From Amaurobius ferox (lineage: Eukaryota > Arthropoda > Arachnida > Araneae > Amaurobiidae), in the NCBI GenBank assembly GCA_951213105.1, contig OX578140.1, forward strand, positions 123,621,649-123,685,648: a DNA stretch of 64,000 nucleotides, written 5' to 3'. Below are positions 48,058 through 61,025 of this stretch, in pieces (the first letter of the stretch is position 1; every line of letters starts with the position of its first letter). Below the pieces are notes generated by a model, which was not told where the DNA came from, searched no databases, and saw only the letters and a list, made by a program, of their open reading frames with translations. A program made the translations under genes and the position numbers.

Positions 48058-48445
48058 TTTTACTTTCTTATACTATGTAATGTAATATAGAAAAAGTATT
48101 GTGTTCACGAAAATTTTCAAATTTGAGATTTTGATGTCAATATATTTTTAAGACCTCCTGAATACGTTTCGATTATTTTTGGAGCGATGCCCGTCTGATT
48201 GTATGTATGTATATCTGTGGTCGATTTCTTGTGTACAGGATAGCGGCCACAAATATTAATGGATTTTTACGAAACTTTATATCCGACTATGTTATCAAAA
48301 ATCTAGAATTAGATAGAATTTGTTTAGATTTCGAGCAAAAACTTCAAAATTTATTTGAAATGTTATATTTCTTTAACATGGCAGCATAGGACAAAATTGT
48401 ACATAATCACGCATAAAAGGGTATATTTATGGCTCAATGATCACG
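48058..48445 (+). mobile_element. Family D element (partial), A-like layout
   Basis: It starts TACTTTCTTATACTATGTAA with the facing arm 'tatagaaaaagtattg', then GAAAATTTTCAAATTTGAGA, a short TGTATGTATGTAT tract and an AT-rich body. The complement is at 53407-53712. The order of parts parallels A and B with different sequence. The 3' terminus is not seen. Confidence 0.65.
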
Positions 48446-48811
48446 TGACTCAACAGTTTCGACCATTCTTGTGAAAAATAGTCACGACACAAGTTTTTTG
48501 TTCATGACTTCATTAGCATTACCCCTCCCCAGAAGTACACTGTCAAGCATGGTATCAATCGAAATATTTCTTTAAGCTCTTTAAAGTGAAGGATAACACA
48601 CTATAATTGTAATCATTTAGACCCATGATGCCAATTTTTCAAAAAATGTCTTGTAAAATTTAAAAAAAAAGCTACTAAAAATATATTCCGGTATGAGAAA
48701 GTTGAGTTGAGCCATACTTTAATTAATTCTAAGCGTAGGATTGAGTCCAGGGAAATTAAAATACCTATAAACCGTGTATTCCTGGGAAAGTAACAAGTTT
48801 AAATCTAAAGT
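48446..48811. other. Unassigned sequence
   Basis: This may include the 3' part of family D; no boundary or gene is recognised. Confidence 0.4.
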
Positions 48812-49595
48812 AAAAAATCTGATGTGGGCAACACATGACTTTCCTTATATAATGTAATGAATTTACTACTTTTACAGTAAAAAATAGGTTTTTCTTATAG
48901 TAGATACTAATATTCTTTCCAAGATATTGAATTTTCGACAATTAGTCGTCATTTTCATTGATTTAGCATCATTTTTATCCATTTGGCGAGATTTTCATTA
49001 ATTTGGCAACATTTAAAAAAAGTCGCCAAGTTGGCGACATTCCGCCAAATTCGTCGCCAAAATCTCGCCAAGCGTTATGCAATAAGAAAAAAGTTATTCT
49101 TACAGCAGATAAATGACTATTGGCGTTCAAATACAGAAGTATTATTCAAAGTATATTTTTTCATGAATGGAACGAGCTAGATCCACGAGAATGATGTCAC
49201 TCAATTTATCGCATGGTATTACACATGAAAAGTGAACATGTTTCTCAATAGGAATTTTTTTTTATGTGACTTTTTCATAATTTTTTTGAAAAATGTACAA
49301 TATCTCGAGAACGGTTCATGTTAGAATTCTAAAATTTATGCCAATCGTTTTCTAATGAAAAATTACATAAGAAATGTCTATTTGCGTAACTTTATTAGCG
49401 GTTTTGATTTTTTGACGATTTTTTCAAAATTTCATTCGAAAATTTAGGGGGGTTCGGAACATTCGATTACGTATAAAAACAATAAGCTTCCAGTGTTTAC
49501 GGATTGTGATTTTTGTACCAAATTTGGTTCTAATCGGTCCATTCGTTCGTCAGTTATCGTCTCCACAGACTCACTGACACACACACACACACATA

Positions 49596-49641
<46 letters not shown>

Positions 49642-49767
49642 TCACTTCAAAAATGTTTGATTCGTGATCAGGGATGCTTAAAACGTGCTCTCCCGTCGAA
49701 AACTCGAATTCGAATTTTCGACCCCGTCACAATACTTTCCTTATACATTATGTATATAGGGAAAGTA
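48812..49767 (-). mobile_element. Family A element
   Basis: 3' stem-loop at about 48816-48840; (GT)n tract complement at 49577-49637 with one 'atacttt' interruption; 5' palindrome at about 49732-49767. Full-length and well preserved. The next A copy in the same orientation lies 84 bp away. Confidence 0.92.
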
Positions 49768-49851
49768 AAAAGGAAAATAAAACGCCAGGAATGAGATTTA
49801 ATTTTGTTCAATTCATATGAGTGAGTTTAGTGTCATCGTTGTAGCAAGGGT

Positions 49852-50825
49852 AAAAATCTGATGTGGGCAACACATGACTTTCCTTATATAATGTAATGAA
49901 TTTACTACTTTTACAGTAAAAAAATAGGATTTTCTTGTAGTAGATACTAATATTCTTTCCAAGATATTGAATTTTCGACAATTAGTCGTCATTTTCATTG
50001 ATTTAGCGTCATTTTTATCCATTTGGCGAGATTTTCGTTAATTTGGCAACATTTCAAAAAAGTCGCCAAGTTGGCGACATTCCGCCAAATTCGTCGCCAA
50101 AATCTCGCCAAGCGTTATGTATTAAGAAATAAGTTTTTCTTAAAGCAGATAAATGACTATTGGCGTTCAAATACAAAAGTATTATTCAAAGTATCTTTTT
50201 TCTAGAATGGAACGAGTTAGATCCACGAGAAGGATGTCACTCAATTTATCGCATGGTATTACATATGAAAAGTAAACATGTTTCTCAATAGGAAATATTT
50301 TTCTTTTTATTTTATATGACTTTTTGATAATTTTTTTAAAAAATGTACAATATCTCGAGAACGGTTTACGTTAGCGTTCTAAAATTCATGTCAATCGTTT
50401 TCTAATGAAAAATTACATAGGAAAAGTCTATTTGCGTAACTTTATTAGTGGTTTTAATTTTTTGACGATTTTTTCAAAATTTCATTCGAGAATTTAGGGG
50501 GGTTCTGAACATTCGATTGCGTATAAAAACAATAGGCTTCCAGTGTTTACGGATTGTGATTTTTGTACCAAATTTGTCTCGAATCGGTCCATTCGTTCGT
50601 CAGTTATCGTCTCCACAGACTCACTGACACACACACACACATACACACATACTTTCACACACACACACAGACACACACACACACACACACACACAGACAT
50701 CACTTCAAAAATGTTTGATTCGTGATCAGGGATGCTTGAAACGTGCTCTCCCGTCGAAAACTCGAATTCGAATTTTCGACCCCGTCACAATACTTTCCTT
50801 AAACATTATGTATATAAGGAAAGTA
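49852..50825 (-). mobile_element. Family A element
   Basis: Full-length, well preserved and very like the copy at 48812. 5' palindrome at about 50791-50825, microsatellite complement at 50628-50696. It lies head-to-head with the A copy starting at 50922, 97 bp away. Confidence 0.92.
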
Positions 50826-50921
50826 ATAATGCATCTTTTTCTATTAAATTTAACTATTAGCACGAATAAGCATTTTCAAAGATTATTATACAATGTTACA
50901 CAAAACTATATGATGAAGTTA

Positions 50922-51839
50922 TTACTTTCTTTATATACATAATGTATAAGGAAAGTATTGTGACGGGGGGGTCGAAAATTCGAATTCGAGTTTTCGACGG
51001 GAGAGCACGTTTCAAGCATCCCTGATCACGAATCAAACATTTTTGAAGTGATGTCTGTGTGTGTGTGAAAGTATGTGTGTGTGTGTGTGTCAGTGGGTCT
51101 GTGGAGACGATAACTGACGAACGAATGGACCGATTCGAACCAAATTTGGTACAAAAATCACAATCTGTAAACACTGGAAGCCTATTGTTTTTATACGCAA
51201 TCGAATGTTCAGAACCCCCTAAATTTTCGAATGAAATTTTGAAAAAATCGTCAAAAAATAAAAACCAATAATAAAGTTAAGCAAATAGACATTTCTTATG
51301 TAATTTTTCATTAGAAAACAATTGACATAAATTTTAGAACGCTAACAAGAACCGTTCTCGAGATATTGCACATTTTTCAAAAAAATTATCAAAAAGTCAT
51401 ATAAAATAGAAAAAAAAATATTTCCTATTGAGAAACATGTTCACTTTTCATATATAATATCATGCGATAAATTGGGTGACATCATTCTCGTGGATCTAGC
51501 TTGTTCCATTCATGGAAAAAGATACTTTGAGTAATACTTTTGCATTTGAACGCCAATTTATCTGCTGTAAGAATAACTTATTTCTTCGTCCATAACGCTT
51601 GGCGAGATTTTGGCGACAAAATTGGCGGAATGTCGCCAACTTGGCGACTTTTTGAAATATTGCCAAATGGATAAAAATGACACTAAATCAATGCAAATGA
51701 CGACTAATTGTCGAAAATTCAATATCTTGGAAAGGATATTAGTATCTACTAGAAGAAAAACCTATTTATTTTACTGTAAAAGTAGTAAATTCATTTCATT
51801 ATATAAGGAAAGTCATGTGTTGCCCACATCAGATTTTTT
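50922..51839 (+). mobile_element. Family A element
   Basis: Full-length, 0.92 kb. The CGGGGTCG box has an expanded G-run (50964-50971). Short (TG)n tract at 51056-51090. Ends CCCACATCAGATTTTTTT. Confidence 0.92.
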
Positions 51840-52424
51840 TACTTTACATCAGTAAATGAAAATGGGAAATGATAAAGATAGGAAGTGTAATTAAATATAA
51901 TAAATACTTTAGATAGATGTAACTTTGAAACGATTTTTGTTTTAAATTTCATTTAAATTTGAAAAAGTAGCGAGAGGTTTATTTTTTTGGTTTACTCTCT
52001 TGTCACGCCGTGTTTGATGATAATTGTCTTTTGACTTCATTGTTAGAATAGTAATTAAAATCATGTCCTGCAACTGGATTAGAAATCTGGCATTTTTCTA
52101 CGTGATTTGTCATTTGTTTCTCAAGATAAATATGTAGACACATTTTAGGAGTTTTAAGAAAAATTCCAAATTAATGAAATATTTGAAGCTTGTTAGATTG
52201 TACTTAGATGACGTTACTGTATGGGCACTGCTTGTAAATTAAATCAAAATTAATACGTGTGTATGGATGCATTAAGTTTTGAATTACAGCAGATATTCAT
52301 TATAACGGCTTTGAAGGAACTGTCGCTGCATTGGCGTTATACCAAATGGTTGTTATATAGAATATTCTTCTTGCAATTTTTTCTTGGGTAAGTGAAGAGA
52401 AATGGAATTCCGATTTTCAAATTC
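51840..52424. other. Unassigned sequence
   Basis: AT-rich; no gene or repeat boundary is recognised. Confidence 0.5.
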
Positions 52425-52438
52425 ACACTTTTTGTATT

Positions 52439-52499
52439 ATTCCGGCCACACATCTTGCTACCATTAACCCTAGGGTTGGTCGTGTGGTCTGGGTCTTCA
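52439..52499 (+). repeat. 61-bp retroposed fragment with 14-bp TSD
   Basis: ACACTTTTTGTATT occurs at 52425-52438 and 52500-52513, exactly flanking 61 bp. The end of the insert, GGTCGTGTGGTCTGGGTCTT, resembles the SINE tail (GGTCGGACGGTCTGGGTCTC). The left 40 bp do not match the SINE. It could be a 5'-truncated relative or the 3' end of the LINE that mobilises the SINE. Confidence 0.75.
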
Positions 52500-52513
52500 A
52501 CACTTTTTGTATT

Positions 52514-52784
52514 TTCAGAAAAAAAATTAGTGAGTGTGGTGGCCAAATTCGACTTTCTCATACCAGAATCCATTTTTATGTAGCTGTCCCCCCCCCCCCC
52601 CCCCCAAGAAATTTTTTAAAAAATCAATATTGTATTTAAGAATGATTACAATTATAGCGTATTATCCGTCATTCACTTTAAAGGGCTCGAAAAAAAATCT
52701 TTCGATTGATACACCATACTTGACTATGTACCCAGGGGAGAGGTGGTAACTTGCCCCCCCGAGGAGGGCTAATGACGTCACAAA
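52514..52784. other. Unassigned sequence with a C-run
   Basis: A run of about 19 C residues lies at 52587-52605. No gene is recognised. Confidence 0.5.
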
Positions 52785-53401
52785 GAAAAAACTCTGATGT
52801 GGGCAGCACACGATTTTTCCTACAAACTTTAATTCCTTTTATCTTCATGTATTTAATAATTAATTAAATTGAATTTTATTGCGCAAAATAACACCGAATT
52901 TATATTTTTAATTCAATTTTCATTTCTATTCGTTACTTGGACATGCTTTCAAAGGCGGCGTAGCAAAAACACGAAACCACTAAAATATATCGAGAACGGT
53001 TAGTCTAAGAGTAATGGGTTTGGTCTTATTCATTTTATCGCCAACATTTACTTATAAAACAAGCATTTGATTGATACATTTGAGCATACGTAGTCTTTTA
53101 TTTTAGATACTGACGATTTTTGAGGGACATTTCGCAAAACAGGCAGGTTCTTTTATCCCAAATAGTACCAAAATCTAATCAGCACCAGAATCATCCACAA
53201 GTGACTTCTCTGTAAAATTTTATGAAATTTGGTCCATTAGTTTTTGAGTTAGAATCGATACAATAATTGCACAGTCAGACACACACACAGACGTACGCTA
53301 AAATAGTTTCTTCGTGTTCTAGAGGTCCCAAAACGTGTAGATCCGTCGAAAATTCCAGTTGCGATTTTCCATACGATTCCAATGCTTTCCCTATAATACA
53401 T
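52785..53401 (-). mobile_element. Family B element, shortened
   Basis: 3' end at 52785 (complement of CCCACATCAGAGTTTTTT). The body matches B with 'atatcgagaacggttag' at about 52987 and a minimal microsatellite (53276-53293). The 5' palindrome is cut off at 53401, where family D sequence takes over. Confidence 0.82.
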
Positions 53402-53406
53402 TACCG

Positions 53407-53712
53407 AGTCTCGTAATCCTTGAGCCATAAATAAACCTTTTTGCGTATGATTATGTTAAATTCTGTCTTATGCTGCCATGTTAAAAAATATATATATATA
53501 ATTTCGAATAAATTTTGAAGTTTTTGCTCGAATTAAAACAAAAATTCTATCTTGTTCTAAATTTTTTATAACATGGACCACAGACATACAGTCATCATTC
53601 CAAAAAACAGTCAATACGTGTTTAAGAGATCTTAAAACATGTCATTGGCATCAAAATCTCGAATTCGAAAATTTTCGTAAAAACACCTTTTTCTATACTA
53701 TACTAGAATATA
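53407..53712 (-). mobile_element. Family D element (partial)
   Basis: Complement of the D sequence at 48058-48445, including 'gaaaattttcgaattcgaga' and the cut-down palindrome near 53690-53712. It adjoins the truncated B copy. Confidence 0.6.
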
Positions 53713-53764
53713 ACCCCGATGCCCGTGGTTAAGTTATTTTTAATTTTATCTAAGCCTTTGGAAG

Positions 53765-54702
53765 AAAAAAATATCTGATGTGGGCAGCACATGACTTTTC
53801 TTATATAATGCAATGAATTTACTACTTTTACAGCCAAAAAAAAAATAGCTTATTCTTATAGTAGATACTTATATTCTTTTTAAGATATTGAATTTTCGTC
53901 AATTAGTCGTCGTTTTTATTAATTTAGCGTCATTTTTAACCATTTGGCGAGATTTTCGTTAATTTGGCAACATTTCAAAAAGTCGCCAAGTTGGCGACAT
54001 TCCGCCAAATTCGTCGCCAAAATCTCGCCAAACGTTATGGAAGGAGAAATAAGTTATTTTTATAGCAGATAAATGACTATTGGCGTTCAAATACAAAAGT
54101 ATTATTCAAAGTATCTTTACTCATGAATGGAACAAGCTAGGTCCACGAGAATGATGTTACCCAATTTATCGCATGATATTACATATGAAAAGTGAACATG
54201 TTTCTCAACAGTTAATATATTTTTTTAATTTATGGGATTTTTTTGATAAATTTATTTGAAAAATGTGCAATATCTCGAGAACGGTTTGTGCTAGCGTTCT
54301 AAAGTTTATGTTAATCGTTTTCTAAGGAAAAATTACATAAGAAATGTCTGTTTGCGTAGCTATATTAAAGGTTTTGATTTTTTGATGATTTTTTTCAAAA
54401 TTTCCCTCGAAAACTTAGGGGGGGGGGGTTCTGAACATTCGATTGCTTTTAAAAACAATAGGCTTCCAGTATTCACGGATTGTGATTTTTGTACCAAATT
54501 TCATTCGAATCGCTCCATTCGTTCGCGAGATATCGTCTCCACAGACTCACTGACACACACACACATACACAGACATCACTTTAAAAATGTTTGATTCGTG
54601 ATCAGGAATGCTTGAAACTCGCTCCCCCCTCGAAAACTCGAATTCGAATTTTCGACCCTGTCACAAAACTTTCCTTATATATTATGTATTTAAGGGAAGT
54701 AA
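53765..54702 (-). mobile_element. Family A element
   Basis: Full-length. The microsatellite is almost lost ('cacacacacacatacacaga', 54554-54573), and a G-run of about 12 lies at 54418-54428. 3' stem-loop at about 53772-53798, 5' palindrome at about 54668-54700. Confidence 0.9.
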
Positions 54703-55257
54703 TAACTGTGAACTTCAGATTACTCAGGAAGAAGAATTGAAAATAATTTGAAAGGAGAAAATTTGTTGTTTTCGGCAATGCGATCACCCTGATGTAAAAA
54801 GATTTGAAATATTTCTTCGAAGAAAAGAAAAAAAAAAATACGAACCGCGTTCAACCAAAAATTTAATTATCGAAAAAGAACGCTCCGGTTTTTAATATGA
54901 ACGCCGAATTCAAGCAGTAGTGAGCGTGGGAAGTAAATGGGTGATCGGAAGAATGAAGTGTCCACGCGGAGGGTTATGAAAATGCTGAGTTAGTATCTAA
55001 ATTGAAATATTTATCCGTGATCGAAACACGTTTTGCAACATTTTGTAGCAGCGCTACCCTGAGATAGATAGAAAAACAGACAGATAAATCAAGGTGTTTA
55101 TATTATTAATTACATAGTGTGAGAAAGCAAAAATACTACTCCGTTTAAGAAAGTGTCCCTAATCAATAACAGTATCAAATGAAGTATAAACTATAGTGTT
55201 GTTAAAAAGGAATTACTAAACTAAAGATAAAAATCAACTTAATGCACTGCAGAAATA
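54703..55257. other. Unassigned sequence
   Basis: AT-rich; nothing recognised. Confidence 0.5.
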
Positions 55258-56483
55258 AAACAAGAAAGATCAATCATGCTTAAAGCAGTGATTATGAAAC
55301 ACTTTCCAACTTCAATGCAATTTTTTTAAGCATGTATAAAATGCAATACATTCCTCGGTAATATTTTAAAACTTATCACAATACTACATTAATTTATTAT
55401 ATTTGAAAACTTAAACCTTCATCGAAAAAAAATAAACTTCATTCAAATGATGGCATTGACATATAAATTGCCTGGTTTAAACATCTCTAAAATGTGATAT
55501 ATTCCTCGGTAGTAATTTTAGAATTATCATAATACTACGATAATTTATTATATTGGAAAACTTCATCGAAAACAACTGAAATTCATTCAAATGACGTCAT
55601 AGAAAAAATAACACGCCTGGATCTCTGTATAAAAGCAGCATTTCATTCATAAATAATTTCCCATTCATGTCATTCATCAAAACACTATAATAATTTATTT
55701 TATTTAAAAATTAAGACCATGGAGCTACACGTAATTAAACTTTATGCGTAAAACTTCATCGAAAAAAATCGTTCTTCTGTTTGTAAAATCAATGAATATT
55801 TGATTCATATCAGCTATGCAGACTCCATGAACTAAATGATTTTGTGTTAAAGAAATACAGCAATTCTAATACAACTCATTCTACATATTTTGCTGTTTAC
55901 ATTTTACATAGGTGAAAAATAGGCTTCGTTGAAGAAATAATCAAATTTGGATGAGCATTTAAACTCAAATATATTGTCATTGCGTTGTTTCAGTATGCAG
56001 ATGCACAGAATTTATGCAAAAATAAAGTGATTTTAGGACGGATACAGCACTCAATATGAATTAAAAAGAACTTTAAAAATCGCGATTTAGAGACAAGATG
56101 GATGCCATATATCATTTTGAAGTGGGTCACGTGATATTTTCATATCATGGTCACGTGATCGCTTCATATAAGAGGTGTTATTATTATTTTAATTTTTATT
56201 TAAAAAATTACTGAATATATTTCCCTAAATTTTTTTTATATATTTTATGGAACAATTTGAATATTACCTAAAATTTTCGAAGCAATTTGTGAATTTTAAA
56301 TCCGCTTAAAAAATGTTTGAAAAATTAGGTCCCATAGGGCTCAATGTATTTCATTTTTTCAACTCGGGTTCAATCCAAAACTAATTGGGTGATATTATTC
56401 ATATATATTCCCATAGGTCCTACAGACAGTCTGAACAACATACTAAAATTTCATTTTGATTAAGTCATTTTTACGTGCTAACG

Positions 56484-56517
<34 letters not shown>

Positions 56518-56562
56518 ATGAACAAAGTCATAAACACTTTTCAACTTTGTTGTAAAGTGTTA
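55258..56562 (-). mobile_element. Family C element, near full length
   Basis: 3' stem-loop area at 55266-55295, TGACGTCA at 55592-55599, CACGTG pair within TCACGTGA at 56127-56134 and 56151-56158, CTGT microsatellite complement at 56483-56516, 5' palindrome at about 56533-56562. Confidence 0.92.
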
Positions 56563-57559
56563 ACAAAAGCAAAAGATTAAATACTATTAGTTAGAAAAGA
56601 CTAGGCTTATAAAATAAGATACGATGATTTATTTGTGATATACTAGAACGAATTAACCGACGCATCCTAGTCCCGTTTGTAAGCAAATTTACAAAAAATA
56701 TTTTTGAATTACCACAAAACGACAGAGATTATCAAGAAAATTGAACTTAATTTTGCAAAATATCGAATTTTAATCAATTAGGCGTCATTTTTACTAATCT
56801 AGCGTCTTTTTATCAATTTGGTGACATTTTTCCAATTTGGCAATATTTTGATCAATTTGGTGTCACCAAGTAAGACAGTCAGACTGAGAGACAGATCCTA
56901 TCGAAATATCATTACAATACTATCCCTTAACAAAACACAGTAGACTAGATGATGACATTTGGACTGTGATTCTTGGGCACAACACAGTTGCAGGCGTTTC
57001 TGTCTATGTTAGGTAGTCACATAGCATGTTTAGGAGAGACTGGCTCTTATAGAAGATGACTTATCAGACGTTCATTTCAGGTGTGATGGCCATGTGTCGC
57101 TCAACAACTGAGGCTGAATTGGGAAATTGAACTCCTCCAAGCACAAAAACAGTGGTTATCGCTTCTAGGCAGAAGCACTTTCATCGTTAAATGTTGCACG
57201 ATGCCATTTGGGTGAGATTCTTGGGCTGGATACCCAGGGCCGAACTGGACATAAAAATCACTGGGAAGGTGAAAATCCGAAGTTTTTATTCCAACATTTT
57301 TCTAGCTGTTACTCAACAACGGCCAGAAACACAATATTTATTTTTGAACTAATATACAAAGAAAAAAAAATCATAAATTTTCTTACTAACTTTACTGGTG
57401 CACAACCAACTGTTCTCGGGATATTTAAATTGAAATTAATAAAGTCTTTCAAAAGTAATTTAAAGTCTTTCTTAAATTCCTACGAGTCTTTCCGCTCACA
57501 CAAAAATGAGATTTAACTTCGAACTTACTTCATACTGTGAAATACTTACTAGATTGTTT
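56563..57559. other. Unassigned; weak family A-like stretch at 56750-56870
   Basis: 56750-56870 has 'caattaggcgtcatttttac' and 'aatttggtgacattttt', like the complement of the family A 3' third, but no termini. The frame 57208-57516 matches nothing I know. Confidence 0.4.
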
Positions 57560-57890
57560 TTGAAGATGATGAATGACTGTTTGAAAAATAACAGTCAGTA
57601 ATGCTCTTCCTTGCAATTATTTTGTTTTTCTGAGCCTGCCTTCTCGATGCATTAAAGCACCGATGTAATGTTGTTGTATTATATCCAGGAACATGTTGAT
57701 GGAATTGCTTGCGACAGCAACACTCGAAAGATTGTGGAATGAACTTCAGGAACAACAGAATGGTGTATGGAACAATTCATAATTATTTGCTACGAAAAAA
57801 AATGTCTTTCTTGAAAAATTCATTATGATTTTTACAACAGGTTGGAATGATGAATGGAGTGGAGGTAGAATCCTCTCAGCTAAATCCTAT
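57560..57890 (+). repeat. Diverged dispersed repeat, partner of 42810-43150
   Basis: Shares ordered blocks with 42810-43150, including 'gatgatgaatga', 'aaaaataacag', 'gttggaatgat.aatg'. Diverged; identity unknown. Confidence 0.5.
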
Positions 57891-57976
57891 AAATTAAAAA
57901 AAAATAAATCCGGTTACAAATTATGATAAAATGCAGACAATAAGAAAATTCCTGTCGAAATGCTGATTTATTAAAT

Positions 57977-59438
57977 ATACTGGCTTCCAAAAGTTAAGCA
58001 CGGACGGCAAAATCAACAAAAATGGAAAAGTAAAGCTTTGATTAATTCAAAATTGTACATGAAGGTAGCAAATATGTTTATGCAGTAAAGAAAACAAGAA
58101 TTATGTACAAAGATGAAAAAAATATTTACTTTTCGGAAGTTATACGATGGCGTCACATTTGGGTCATTAACAAAATGATGTTTAAAGGCAAAGAAACCAA
58201 CTAAAACTGACATTAATATGGTATGTGAAAACCCCGGACATTCACACAAACTTTACAACGATTTTCCATGCTTTCAATGAGGTGATCAACCATCGCAGAT
58301 GCGAGCAATGACCATTCCTCCAATAGGGCAGTTTCCAACTCTCTGAGACTGGCTGGAAGAGGTAAACGTGCAGAGACAGCACACCCGAGGGTATCCTAAA
58401 GGTTTTCAATGGGATTAAGGTCGGAGGAATACGCCGGCCACTTCATACGAGAAATACCCTCACTTTCCAGGTATTCGTCAACGATGTTAGCACGATGGGG
58501 ACGGAGGAAATTAGGAGGAAATCTTCCATAAGGAGGAAATCAGGACCAACTGCTGCAGCGTAGAGTCTGGGAATGGGATCTAGGACTTCATCCCGATACC
58601 GCGCAGCCGTCATAGAACCGCCTTTAAAGATGTTCAGCTCTGTGCGATATCTCATTGATATCGCACACACCATGACGCTGCCACCTCTGAATGCTTGATG
58701 TTCGATGATGTTCTTGGTCTGATTGCTTGTGCTTCGTTCTCTCCAGACCCTTACACGCGTATCATCTGATTCCATGGCAAATCTGGACTCGTCCTTGAAT
58801 GGGACGTTGCGCCAATCTGAAACAGTTCAATTGACATGTTGACGACACCACTTTAATCTTACCCCTCTAGCTTGGACGGTTAGTGGAACACAAGAACGTG
58901 GTACTCGGGCGTATAGTCCCTTCACGTGGAGCCTTGGGCGCACAGTACTGGTAGATATTGGCTTGCCAAGTGCCGCTGAAACCATGGATGTAACAGTTGT
59001 GGAGGTCGCTCGTCCATTCCGTAATCGAGAAATTACCATAATCGAGAAATTAACGAATGATCAACGCCAAAGAAAATAGCGACATCTTTGATTGACTGTC
59101 CTGTTTCAATGTGTCTGACAGCACGACAGCGCTCACTATTTGTCATTCGTTTTCTTTCAGTCATATAGAAACACGAATATCATAAAAAATAATTGTACAA
59201 AAGTTACAAACGCTTCGTATCAGCATTTAAATGTACCTCCTCAAACCCTTCAGAATGCTGGCGTCTTCAACGACTGCATAATTAGCATATATCCGGACAG
59301 TCAATCGTGATTGGCTGTAACATACGATATTTGCATACTTCCATCTACATCCGCAGCGATTTTCAGCTATTCAAATTCAAATACGCTTTCGAAAAATGAA
59401 AATTTGCATTGCGTGCTTAACTTTTGGAAGCCAGTGTA
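57977..59438 (-). mobile_element. Tc1-like element with intact terminal repeats
   Basis: Inverted repeats match at both ends: CTGGCTTCCAAAAGTTAAGC at 57980 on, and its complement at about 59414-59436, roughly 23 identical bp. TA dinucleotides lie at both ends, as expected for Tc1/mariner. Total about 1.46 kb, close to the family norm of a little over 1.4 kb. The transposase inside is broken. Confidence 0.92.
58305..59164 (-). pseudogene. Tc1-like transposase, inactivated
   Basis: The start ATG at 59164-59162 gives MTERKRMTNSERCRAVRHIE, an N-terminal helix-turn-helix, which shifts frame near 59050. The next frame (to 58827) has VISRLRNGRATSTTV and RLKWCRQHVN. A third has MESDDTRVRVWRE, KNIIEHQAFRGGSVMV and RYRDEVLDPIPRLYAAAVGP, then DFLLMEDFLLISS where the family has a DDNARPH-type motif. 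A short duplication of the TTTCCTCCT-containing stretch (58503-58545) replaced the second catalytic Asp motif and moved the frame. The out-of-frame remainder still spells a PHRAN-like and DLNPIENL-like end. Confidence 0.9.
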
Positions 59439-59772
59439 ATTGAATGTGTTGGGTTGTTTTAGAATTTTTTATAATTTGGGAATTTACAATTTACTTTTCA
59501 TTTATTTTTCCCTGACTCAGTATTCTCAATTTAATAGTAATAAAATAATATTTATTTATTTTATTATTTTTTCGTTGAGTAGAATTTTTTTAATCTTCTA
59601 AATTAATTTTCTTAATTTATTTCTTAATTAAAATTGTTCTATTTCTTAAATAATTATCACTTTTGTTCTGCGAATTTATAAAACCGATTATTTATTTGAT
59701 TCCCCTTAAAATTCCCTTTAATTTGATGCCTCTTTTTCCCATTTTGGTCAAAATTTTAGTTTGTTCTGTAGT
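59439..59772. other. Unassigned AT-rich sequence
   Basis: T- and A-rich tract; nothing recognised. Confidence 0.5.
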
Positions 59773-61025
59773 TTTTAACACTTTACAACAAAGTTGAAAA
59801 GTGTTTATGACTTTGTTACATTGTATTCATTCATTCTGTCTGTCTGTCTGTCTGTCCGTTAGCACGATAACTGCCGTAAAAACGGCTTAATCAAAATGAA
59901 ATTTTAGTATGTTGTTCAGACCGTCTGTAGGACCTATGGGAATATAAATGAATAATATCACCCAATTAGTTTTGGATTGAACCCGGGTTGAAAAAAATGA
60001 AATACATTGAGCCCTATGGGACCTAATTTTTCAAGCATTTTTTAAGCGGATTTAAAATTCACAAATTGCTTCGAAAATTTTAGGTAATATTCAAATTGTT
60101 CCATTATATATATAAAAAAAAATCAGCGAAATATATTCAGTAGTTTTTTAAATAAAAATTAAAATAATAATAACATCTCTTATATGAAGCGATCACGTGA
60201 CCATGATATGAAAAGATCACGTGACCCACTTCAATTCATATTGAGTGCTGTATCCGTCCTAAATCCACTTTATTTCTGCTTAAATTCTGTGCATCTACAT
60301 ACCGAAACAACGCAATTACAATATATTTGAGTGTAAATGCTCATCCAAATTTGATTATTTCTACAACGAAGCCGATTGTAAAATGTAAACAGCAAAATAT
60401 GTAGAATGAGTTGTATGAGAATTGCTGTATTTCTTTAACACAAAATCATTTAGTCCATGGAGTCTGCGTAGCTGATATGAATGAAATATTCATTGATTTT
60501 ACAAAGAGAAGGACGATTTTTTTTCGATGAAGTTTTACGCATAGAGTTTAATTACTTGTAGCTCCATGGTCTTAATTTTTAAATAAAATAAATTATTATA
60601 GTATTGTGATGAATGACATGAATGGGAAATTATTTATGAATGAAATGCTGCTTTTATAGAGAGAGCAAGGCTGGTTATTTTTTCTATGACGTCATTTGAA
60701 TGAATCTCAGTTGTTTTCGATGAAGTTTTCAAATATAATAAATTATTATAGTATTATGATAATTCTAAAATTATTACCGATGAATGTATCAAATTTTAGA
60801 GATGTTTAAACCAGGCAATTTATATTTCAATGCCATCATTTGAGTAAAGTTCATTTTTTTCGATGAAGGTTTAAGTTTTCAAATATAAGAAATTAATGTA
60901 GTATTGTGATAAGTTTTAAATATTACCGAGGAATGCATTGCATTTTAGACATGTTTAAATAAAATTGCATTAAAGTTGGAAAGTGTTTCATAATCAATGC
61001 CTTAAGCATGATTGATCTTTCTTGT
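59773..61025 (+). mobile_element. Family C element with the empty site for the A insertion
   Basis: 5' palindrome at 59776-59805, CTGT microsatellite (59837-59857), CACGTG pair (about 60193 and 60218), TGACGTCA (60687-60694), 3' inverted motif and stem-loop (about 60975-61012). About 65 bp near 60235 are deleted compared with other copies. 'accgaaacaacgcaattac' (60301 on) is the unoccupied version of the site holding A in the C copy at 22764. Confidence 0.92.

Noticed and set aside
57208..57516. 102-residue open frame as a gene
   Set aside because: No recognisable domain, low-complexity Lys/Asn-rich C-terminus, and no support from context.
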